Origin: Bryobacterales bacterium
Lineage (GTDB): Bacteria; Acidobacteriota; Terriglobia; Bryobacterales; Bryobacteraceae
Reading direction: 5' to 3'
Length of the DNA stretch: 33,203 bases
NCBI GenBank assembly: GCA_020846745.1
Contig: JADLDI010000034.1
Location: 1 to 33,203, forward strand
Shown here: in pieces, positions 1-5,784 of the stretch
How the letters are laid out: every line of letters starts with the position of its first letter
Numbering within the stretch: the stretch's first letter is position 1
Position numbers and translations under genes: made by a program
Notes under the pieces: model-generated
What the model was told of the DNA's origin: nothing
What the model saw: only the letters and a program-made list of their open reading frames with translations
Databases searched by the model: none

Positions 1-799
1 CATTGGAGGCGGAAGTGGTAAGGCGGTAGGAGGTCTGGAAGGAAGCGGTGAAGGTGGCCGAAGAGGCGGGGGCGGTGATGGTGTGGTTCTGGGCGCCGCT
101 GTCACTCCAGGAGGCGAAGGTGTAGCGAGTGCCGTTAGAGCCCTGGGGAGTAGTGACGTTGATGGAGTGGCTGGAGCCTGGGGTCCACTGGAAGGACTGC
201 GGGGAGGAGGCGTAAGAGACGCCGTCGACGATGACACCAAGGCCGGGAGGGTTGGTGGTGATGGTAATGGGGACCTGCTGCTGCACCTGGGTGATGAAAA
301 CCGTGTTTCCGGTGGTTGTTACGGGGGTAATTCCCTGTCCGTTCGGATCCGAGGCGACTCCGGAGGACATGGTGATCGCCGTTGAAGTCTTAACGGTGGA
401 GGCGGAAAGAGTTACCGCCACCGTGGCCACGACGCCGTTCGGCATGGTTGTGGTATTGAAGCCGAACACCAGGCAGTTCAAGGATCCGGACACGGGGTTG
501 CAGGTGACGGACTTGCCGGCGGCGGTAGCCACGGCTCCCGCGTTTACAGTGATGGAAGACACATCGGCGGCCGAATATCCCATGCTCCATTGCAGGGAGG
601 CGGGTAGAGTCGAACTGCTGGTGAGTGTGATGTTGAGATTAACGGTGGAGCCGGGTGTTCCGCTGCCGGAGGAGAGCGCGAGAGTGACACCCTGGGCAAA
701 GAGGGGAGCGGCACAAAGAAAGAAAACAGTCAGAAATAAAAGCTTCAGGAAAGCAGATGAAGAGAGAAACCGCCTGGCGGACGTTAGCTGGCCGTGCAT
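1..799 (-). CDS. Secreted cohesin-like / Ig-like repeat protein, truncated by the window edge
   Basis: The minus frame is open from an ATG at 799 to base 1, giving 266 residues with no stop, so the C-terminus lies outside the window. An in-frame TAG sits four codons upstream of the ATG, so this is the first possible start; no clear ribosome binding site is visible. Residues 1-36 form a signal peptide with a basic start, a hydrophobic core (FLKLLFLTVFFLCAAPLF) and a cleavage site near AQ. Residues 37-165 look like a cohesin-type beta-sandwich, with a typical phrase ASLQWSMGYSAADVSS and a Cys pair at VTCNPVSGSLNC. From about residue 170 an Ig-like repeat begins (ITITTNPPGLGVIVDG, then FQWTPGSSHSI and FASWSDSG), of a kind common in long acidobacterial surface proteins. 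The role is probably extracellular adhesion or matrix binding (inference). The domain names are from pattern memory, without a profile search. Confidence 0.75.
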   Translation of the reverse strand, partial: MHGQLTSARRFLSSSAFLKLLFLTVFFLCAAPLFAQGVTLALSSGSGTPGSTVNLNITLTSSSTLPASLQWSMGYSAADVSSITVNAGAVATAAGKSVTCNPVSGSLNCLVFGFNTTTMPNGVVATVAVTLSASTVKTSTAITMSSGVASDPNGQGITPVTTTGNTVFITQVQQQVPITITTNPPGLGVIVDGVSYASSPQSFQWTPGSSHSINVTTPQGSNGTRYTFASWSDSGAQNHTITAPASSATFTASFQTSYRLTTSASN

Positions 800-1375
800 A
801 GGGAAGTAGTTCTAAGAGAGTTCATCGGCAGTACCAGCGGTTGTCTCTGTTGTTGCGAATGGGGGTGTTGGCGACAAAAAGATCTGAGGGAGGACGGGAA
901 GGTTCCCTAGGGATATCGGAGATCGGACCTGGGAGCGGGAGGTTGGGCATATATTTCTCCACAAGGGCTTCGCCGGGAAGACGGAGAGCCCGCTCGACGG
1001 GACTGCATGTTAAAACAACAATACTGGAAAATGTTTTAAGCCGGCCGTGTCGCCGGGGCGGCCTATCGGTTATGACAATCAGTACTTTCTCTTCCTTTTT
1101 ACTTACCTTGGCGGAAAGGGATTGAGGGTTGCGTATGGCAATTTGTTGACCAGATTGAGAACATATGAATTATCAATACGTTGCGTGTTTCAATCCGGCT
1201 GCCGCATTCCTCCGCTGGTAGTTTTTACCAGGGCCATCGGAAAAAAGCACTGATCCGAACCCATGTGCGAAGGTATTGCAATGAAGAAATCGATTTGGAA
1301 ACTATCTCTGATTTCAGGATTCCACGCCCGGTAGAGCCAATCTCCCGGTACCTCTAAAGTTCTGAGAATTCATTT
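800..1375. other. Long intergenic region without a convincing gene
   Basis: This stretch separates the divergent cohesin-like gene (minus) and PilZ gene (plus), so it should hold promoters for both. Open frames inside it read as low-complexity or Arg-rich shadows. Visible structure includes a 10-base palindrome TCCCTAGGGA (904-913), a GC-rich hairpin GGCCG...CGGCC near 1042-1062, and a perfect hairpin CTGGTA-GTTTT-TACCAG (1215-1231). A tiny ORF (1281-1334, 17 codons, MKKSIWKLSLISGFHAR) begins 8 bases after AAGG and ends in the PilZ leader. It could be a leader peptide or chance. No RNA gene was recognised. Confidence 0.5.
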
Positions 1376-1391
1376 TGGTGGTTCAATTGCA
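1376..1391 (+). promoter_or_regulatory. Possible sigma-54 (-24/-12) promoter for the PilZ gene
   Basis: TGG at 1376-1378 and TTGCA at 1387-1391 keep the invariant GG-N10-GC spacing. The -12 element is perfect, but the -24 element lacks the CAC part. Against TGGCACR-N4-TTGCW it matches 8 of 12 fixed positions. Transcription would start near 1402, about 100 bases before the PilZ start. A sigma-54-dependent activator is encoded nearby at 1906-3423. Confidence 0.35.
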
Positions 1392-1400
1392 CTACACTTG

Positions 1401-1416
1401 CCGCCGGAACCGGCGG
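1401..1416. repeat. GC-rich inverted repeat in the PilZ leader
   Basis: CCGCCGG (1401-1407), AA, CCGGCGG (1410-1416) is a perfect 7-base inverted repeat. It lies at the predicted transcription start of the PilZ gene. It may form a 5' hairpin or a protein site. Confidence 0.4.
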
Positions 1417-1502
1417 ATGACGCGAGTGTGAGTCTTCACCGGAGGCATGCTGGCTTGCCGGCGGGGCGGTTTCAAGAAAAGCGTGGAGGAGGACATTTCC
1501 TG

Positions 1503-1883
1503 ATGGAGCGGCGTTTATCGCCACGGTATCATCTCCAACTCGGCGTACGCATCGTGGCAGTGGACAATGACCCTGTCAATATTTCAGCCCGAACCTGCAA
1601 CATCAGCCGTAATGGCGTCCTGCTTCACTGCCCCGCTGACCTTGTAGTCGGACAAAACATTGATTACCTGATCGACCTCTATCCCGACCGCCACCTGCAA
1701 GTGCGGTGCAAGGGGAAGGTAGTGCGGTGGGTCACCATGCCTTCCTGTCCGCTCGAGCATAAGCTGGGATGCGCGATCGCCGTCACGATGGAAACGTATC
1801 AGTGCGTCCGGGAGTTTCCCGAGTTCCTGTTCGACCAGCAGGTCCAGGAGGAATCTTCGGCTCCGGTGCGCGCCTACATCTGA
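1503..1883 (+). CDS. PilZ-domain protein (probable c-di-GMP receptor)
   Basis: This is a 126-residue single-domain cytoplasmic protein. The N-terminus MERRLSPRYHLQLGVRI carries the RRxxR-type c-di-GMP-binding start of PilZ domains (residues R3, R4 and R8). It is followed by NISRNGVLLHC, the D/NxSxxG motif, and beta-strands ending around KLGCAIA. The open frame extends upstream to 1398, but those residues do not resemble any domain. The ATG at 1503 begins exactly at the PilZ motif and has a strong ribosome binding site (GGAGGAGG, 1485-1492, ten bases upstream), so this start is preferred. PilZ proteins bind cyclic di-GMP and often control EPS export, motility or adhesion. The gene converges on the sigma-54 response regulator and sits at the edge of an EPS locus, so control of EPS is a reasonable inference. 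Confidence 0.85.
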   Translation: MERRLSPRYHLQLGVRIVAVDNDPVNISARTCNISRNGVLLHCPADLVVGQNIDYLIDLYPDRHLQVRCKGKVVRWVTMPSCPLEHKLGCAIAVTMETYQCVREFPEFLFDQQVQEESSAPVRAYI

Positions 1884-1905
1884 GTTGGAAGAAGTTGCGT
1901 GTTCG

Positions 1906-3423
1906 CTATCCGGCGATCTGTGTCCACGGACGCATCGATTCGGATGCGGACTCCCAGTCCTTGGAAGCCGGCTCGCGGGCCGGGGCGGCCGCGCTCTGCC
2001 GGTCCTCGAGCCCCAGCTTCTTCATTTTGTAGAGCAACGCCTTGTAATCCACGCCAAGCATGGAGGCAGCCTGCTTCCGGTTCCAGCGTGTCTTGTTCAG
2101 CGCGCCGAGAATCACTTCCGCTTCCATCTTCCGCTGCGCCTCGGTGACTTTCTCCATGGAGGGTTTGGGCGTTTCGGCCGGAACGGCTGGTTCGCTGCCC
2201 GGTGAAGTTACGGCTACGGCGCTCTCCCGAGGCCGCATGCGCGTATGCAGGTCGGCAGTGAGCATTTCGGCATCACGGATGACCAGGAACTTGCGCATGA
2301 AATTTTCGAGTTCCCGGACATTGCCCGGCCAGCGGTAGGACGTGAGCGCGTCGAGCAGGGAGCGGGTTATCTCCGGCGGTTCGGTTCCCGGAGTTGCATG
2401 TTTGGCGAGAAAGAGTTGGCAAAGAGCGGGAATTTCATCCATCCGCTCACGCAGCGGCGGGACGCAGACATTGATCACGTTGAGGCGGTGGTAAAGATCT
2501 TCACGGAAGCGGCCCACGGCGATGGCTTTTTCGAGGTCACAGTGTGTCGCCGCCAGAACACGGACATTGACGCGTACTGTTTCCCTGCCGCCAAGGCGCT
2601 CGAACTGTTGGTCCTGCAGCACCTGCAGCAACTTGGCCTGAAGTTTGAAATCCATGTCGCCGATTTCATCGAGCAGCAGCGTGCCCGTATCGGCCAGGTC
2701 GAACTTGCCCGGCTTGCTCTTGAAAGCTCCGGTGAAGGCTCCCTTCTCGAACCCGAACAGTTCGCTCTCGACCAACTCCGAGGGCAACGCGGCGCAATTC
2801 AGCTTGAGAAACGGACGATTGGCCCGGGAGGAGTTGGTGTGCAGAAAGCCGGCCACCAGTTCCTTACCCGCCCCCGTCTCTCCTTGAATGAGAACCGGCG
2901 CGTCCGATGCGCCAATCTGTTTGAGATATGGCGTCATCCGGCGCATCCAGGCGCCACCGAGAAAAGATTGGCCCGCGGAGCCGTTCCTGGGTGAGGAGCC
3001 CTTGCCGGCGGCTTCCGGAAAGGGCGCGGTGTACACAGGTGAAGCGGAGAGCGCTTTCTCGATAGCCTCGACGAGTTCGGTGTGGCTGACGGGCTTGGCG
3101 AGAAAGTCACTGGCGCCGCCCTTCATGGCCTCGACGATGGTGGGCGTGCTCGAGGCTCCGGAAAGCATCACCACGGGCAGATTCTTGTGGGAGCGGCGTA
3201 ATTGTTGCAGTGTGGCGAGCCCGTTTTTGCGGGGCATGACCACATCCATCAAGACCAGGGAAACATTGCTTCCGAAGTTGTCCAGATACTCGAGAGCCTC
3301 CTCGCCGTTTTCCGTGTTCTGCACGTTGTAACCCTGGCAACGAAGCAGGACCTCGATATAACTTCGTACTTCCGGTTCGTCCTCGACAACGAGAATCGTT
3401 TCATTCTTACTGCCTGAGCGCAC
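1906..3423 (-). CDS. Sigma-54-dependent response regulator (NtrC type: receiver, AAA+, Fis HTH)
   Basis: This 505-residue transcription activator has three domains. The receiver (about 8-125) has acidic residues E14/D15, phospho-acceptor D60 in LVLMDVVMP, and K110 followed by P. The AAA+ domain (about 152-385) has Walker A GETGAGKE (181-188), the sigma-54-contacting GAFTGA loop (228-233) and Walker B GTLLLDEIGD (247-256). The C-terminal Fis-type helix-turn-helix contains WNRKQAASMLGVDYKALLYKMKKLG. All key residues for phosphorylation, ATP hydrolysis and sigma-54 remodelling are present. The start is a GTG at 3423 with GGAGGG seven bases upstream. It follows the histidine kinase gene by 30 bases on the same strand, so the two form a pair. 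Similar regulators (PrsR in exosortase-linked EPS systems) activate EPS operons. A good sigma-54 promoter before the Wzz-like gene (12994) fits that role. Confidence 0.93.
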   Translation of the reverse strand: MRSGSKNETILVVEDEPEVRSYIEVLLRCQGYNVQNTENGEEALEYLDNFGSNVSLVLMDVVMPRKNGLATLQQLRRSHKNLPVVMLSGASSTPTIVEAMKGGASDFLAKPVSHTELVEAIEKALSASPVYTAPFPEAAGKGSSPRNGSAGQSFLGGAWMRRMTPYLKQIGASDAPVLIQGETGAGKELVAGFLHTNSSRANRPFLKLNCAALPSELVESELFGFEKGAFTGAFKSKPGKFDLADTGTLLLDEIGDMDFKLQAKLLQVLQDQQFERLGGRETVRVNVRVLAATHCDLEKAIAVGRFREDLYHRLNVINVCVPPLRERMDEIPALCQLFLAKHATPGTEPPEITRSLLDALTSYRWPGNVRELENFMRKFLVIRDAEMLTADLHTRMRPRESAVAVTSPGSEPAVPAETPKPSMEKVTEAQRKMEAEVILGALNKTRWNRKQAASMLGVDYKALLYKMKKLGLEDRQSAAAPAREPASKDWESASESMRPWTQIAG

Positions 3424-3453
3424 TGATTACCCTCCGATTCACTCTCTTGTTTT

Positions 3454-4668
3454 CTACTGTCCGCCCGCGTAACTGCCCGCGGGCTCCAAATCATGCGAAA
3501 CGGCCTGCGGCTGGAAGGGAAGCACGAAGGAGAACGTGGTGCCCTTCTCCCTGGTTTCGGCCCAGATCTCTCCGTGATGCGCGCGGAGGATCATCTTGCA
3601 AATGGCCAGTCCCAGGCCTCCACCCGACCGGTCGCCGGCGTTTCCGTAGGAGACATACTCCTCGAAGATGTTCTGTAAATGCTCGGGGGCCACCCCTGGT
3701 CCCGAATCGCTGATATCCACCCGGTAGCCGGCCGTTACCCGGTCTCCGGCAGTGGAAGCATGCTGGGTCTGGCACGGAATGGAATAGCCGCGTACGGTAA
3801 TGACGCTGTTCCGGGGGGAGAACTTGCATGCATTCTCGAGCAGGTTGACCAGCACCTGCTCAATCTGGTTCGGCTCCACATACATAGGCTGGCCGGGAGC
3901 GGTTGTATCCACCTCGAGCGTCAGATTCTTCTCGAGGGCGAAAAAGCGAACTTCATCCACGCTGCGCTCGATGCAGTTTTCAATGTCGGTCCGCTTCAGT
4001 TCGTACTTTCGCTCCAGTTGCTTTCCCGCCGTCAACTGGAACATGGCCGAGGCCATGCGGTTCAACTTTTTGAGGCTGTGCTCGATGCGCTGCAGCAGTT
4101 CGCGCTGGCCGCTGGTGAGCGGTCCGAACTGTTCCTCGAGCAACAAGCCACAGTACCCGCCGGCGGCAGTCAGCGGGGCGCGCAGATCATGGGCGGAACG
4201 GGCCCAGAAATTCGTACGGTCGTCTTCCATCTCCTGCAGACGGAGCGTGGAATGGAGCAGGCACTCGAGGAGGGCGTCGCGGTCCGCCTTCATCGGGTCG
4301 CTGGACTCTTGTCCCTGGCTGTTGAGGCGGCTGATGAGATGGCTGAGAAAGACCTCGAGAGCCGCCGGGCTCACCGGCTTCAACAAAGTGGTTGCCCCGG
4401 CGTGAGGAAAGCGGTCGAGAAACGCCTTGAGAGAGTTGCGCCGGACCAGGAAGACATCCACTCCCAGAGGCCGGCTCTCGGGAATCCGCGGCTTGGCGTC
4501 GAGGTCCCAGATGTGCATTTCCGCTTCGACAGGTTGCTCCGTGCCGGCCAGGACGACCTCGCAATGGTCGAGAGGAAGTTTCGCCACCACTTCCTGACAA
4601 AGCGGCAAAAGCGATCGGTCTTTCGTGATCAATGCGATTCGCACACTGCTCCTCATCCCCCAGGACAT
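3454..4668 (-). CDS. Sensor histidine kinase with N-terminal receiver-like domain
   Basis: This is a soluble kinase of about 404 residues with no membrane segment. Residues 8-112 look like a receiver domain (IWDLDA at the phospho-acceptor strand, LLKPVSPAAL at the conserved Lys-Pro). The dimerisation/phosphoacceptor domain follows with His160 in ARSAHDLRAPLTA. The HATPase domain has an N box NLLENACKF, G1 DSGPGV and G2 GGGLGLAI. The frame is open further upstream to 4857, but that part reads like untranslated leader. The ATG at 4668 has GGGAAGAG four to five bases upstream and is preferred; the ATG at 4656 is an alternative. It is the likely partner of the response regulator 30 bases downstream. 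A kinase with a receiver but no sensor or membrane domain may take its input from another kinase or regulator (inference). Confidence 0.88.
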   Translation of the reverse strand: MSWGMRSSVRIALITKDRSLLPLCQEVVAKLPLDHCEVVLAGTEQPVEAEMHIWDLDAKPRIPESRPLGVDVFLVRRNSLKAFLDRFPHAGATTLLKPVSPAALEVFLSHLISRLNSQGQESSDPMKADRDALLECLLHSTLRLQEMEDDRTNFWARSAHDLRAPLTAAGGYCGLLLEEQFGPLTSGQRELLQRIEHSLKKLNRMASAMFQLTAGKQLERKYELKRTDIENCIERSVDEVRFFALEKNLTLEVDTTAPGQPMYVEPNQIEQVLVNLLENACKFSPRNSVITVRGYSIPCQTQHASTAGDRVTAGYRVDISDSGPGVAPEHLQNIFEEYVSYGNAGDRSGGGLGLAICKMILRAHHGEIWAETREKGTTFSFVLPFQPQAVSHDLEPAGSYAGGQ

Positions 4669-4745
4669 TTGCTCTTCCCAGAAGCCGCGTCCACGATCCA
4701 ACTTGTCCGATACAAAAAAATTACAGGAAATCCCGGATTTTGAAC

Positions 4746-4764
4746 AGGGGGGAATTTCCCCCCT
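4746..4764. promoter_or_regulatory. Perfect 19-base palindrome upstream of the histidine kinase
   Basis: AGGGGGGAA, T, TTCCCCCCT gives 9-base arms around one base. It lies 78 bases upstream of the kinase start and 120 bases after the LuxR-type gene stop, on the minus strand. As RNA it would be a G6/C6 stem with an AATTT loop, but no T-run follows directly on the minus strand. An operator or a terminator are both possible. Confidence 0.45.
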
Positions 4765-4883
4765 CCCCCTGGACTCGCAAAGCCTTGGTACTAAAACCTT
4801 TAAAATAGGAACAAAGGTCTGGCCGGCACGAGGTTGAGGGGGGATTGACAAACACAATTGTGGGTAGAAGAACCAGCGAACCC

Positions 4884-5555
4884 TCAGGACGCAAACCGCT
4901 CTTCCGCGGCGATCGCCGTCACCCGTTTCCGGTCATGAGTCCCGATCTTGGCATAGAGGCTGCGCACATGCCAGCGCACGGTTTCCCGGCTGATGAACAG
5001 CTTTTCCGCGATCTTCCGGTTGTTGTAGCCCTGGCCGATCAACTGCAAGACCTCCCGCTCGCGCGGCGTCAGGCGCCTTGACGAAGAGCCGGACAGAAGC
5101 TTGCGAATCGCATTGGAAAGCACGATTCGTGAGAACCACATCTCGCCGCGCGCCACGGCATGTAAAGCGCGGTGCATATCGGCGGCGCACATGTCGGCCC
5201 ATAGGACGCCCGAACACCCCAATTGCAGTAAGTCCAGTTCGGGAGCACGATTGGTCTCGGAGTTGCACACGGCAAGTATCTTGTTGAGTTGTCCTTCACC
5301 GGACAACTCGAGGAGGAAGCCCGGATCAAGCGCCAGGATGAACTGTTCAGAGGCAATCAGCAGACAGGGGCCAAGCTTATGGCAACCGGCAAGGATTTCG
5401 GGGGGCTCTCCCTTCAGTTCAAGGATCGTGAATTCCGAGGATGAGTTGAGCAGCTTGACAACGCTTGCCGGGAGACCGGCGGTGATCACGAGAGGTGACC
5501 GGGCGGAAGTCCGCTTGTGATTCACGGCGGGTTCCACCATTTCCTCCGATATCAT
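4884..5555 (-). CDS. NarL/LuxR-family response regulator-like transcription factor
   Basis: This is a 223-residue DNA-binding regulator. Residues 162-211 form a LuxR-type helix-turn-helix: LTPREREVLQLIGQGYNNRK, then IAEKLFISRETVRWHVRSLY, ending KIGTHDRKRV. The N-terminal part (about 20-135) has the size and the linker (VARGEMWFSR) of a NarL receiver, but no clear phospho-acceptor aspartate in a receiver context can be pointed to, so it is probably a pseudo-receiver. A GTG at 5573 is also in frame. The ATG at 5555 has GGGGAGG about five bases upstream and is the better start; the ATG at 5540 has its GGAGG too close. It lies upstream of the kinase/regulator pair in the same direction. Several inverted repeats precede it, which may reflect autoregulation. 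Confidence 0.85.
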   Translation of the reverse strand: MISEEMVEPAVNHKRTSARSPLVITAGLPASVVKLLNSSSEFTILELKGEPPEILAGCHKLGPCLLIASEQFILALDPGFLLELSGEGQLNKILAVCNSETNRAPELDLLQLGCSGVLWADMCAADMHRALHAVARGEMWFSRIVLSNAIRKLLSGSSSRRLTPREREVLQLIGQGYNNRKIAEKLFISRETVRWHVRSLYAKIGTHDRKRVTAIAAEERFAS

Positions 5556-5569
5556 ACACACCTCCCCAC

Positions 5570-5598
5570 TCACGCATCCGTGTGCGTGAATTTTTCAC
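5570..5598. promoter_or_regulatory. Overlapping inverted repeats next to the LuxR-type gene start
   Basis: TCACGCA (5570-5576), six bases, TGCGTGA (5583-5589) is followed by the overlapping GTGAA-TTT-TTCAC (5586-5598). Both are perfect and lie 15-43 bases upstream of the start at 5555. They are candidate operators. Confidence 0.45.
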
Positions 5599-5653
5599 AA
5601 TTCCTGGAAAGATCACCCTCAGAGTACTTGAATCTCCCGCCTGTGTAAAGACC

Positions 5654-5671
5654 GGAAGTACTAGGACTTCC
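5654..5671. promoter_or_regulatory. Inverted repeat upstream of the LuxR-type gene
   Basis: GGAAGT, ACTAGG, ACTTCC is a perfect 6-6-6 inverted repeat about 100 bases upstream of the LuxR-type gene start. It has the same 6-base spacer as the repeat at 5570-5589, so both could be sites for dimeric regulators. Confidence 0.35.
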
Positions 5672-5737
5672 AACGCTTCCACCGCTCTGTACCGGGACTC
5701 CTCCTTCTCACAAACCCTATCAGAAAAAGAGGTTTTT

Positions 5738-5753
5738 GGCGGATATGTATCCG
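5738..5753 (-). terminator. Probable terminator hairpin after the Ig-repeat protein gene
   Basis: GCGGATA, TG, TATCCGC is a perfect 7-base inverted repeat. On the minus strand it lies 32 bases after the stop of the Ig-repeat gene and is followed by a T-rich tract (CAAAAACCTCTTTTTCT). A second imperfect hairpin (5764-5779) lies closer to the stop. The small loop makes a classical intrinsic terminator uncertain. Confidence 0.45.
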
Positions 5754-5784
5754 CTAGTACCCTCCACTTGGGCAGGTGGAAACT

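Noticed and set aside
22..31. A second GGCGGTAG (ops-like core) near the left edge
   Set aside because: It lies inside a coding region on the opposite strand and is followed by GAGG, not the rest of the ops core.
231..809. Plus-strand open frame at the left end
   Set aside because: It is the shadow of the minus-strand cohesin-like gene, which has a signal peptide and recognisable domains over the same bases.
841..1253. Two plus-strand open frames in the long intergenic region
   Set aside because: Their translations are Arg/Ser-rich without domains, signal peptide or a convincing ribosome binding site.
4826..4840. GGCACG...TTGA resembles a sigma-54 promoter
   Set aside because: The spacing is one base short, the GC of the -12 element is missing, and no gene lies downstream on that strand.
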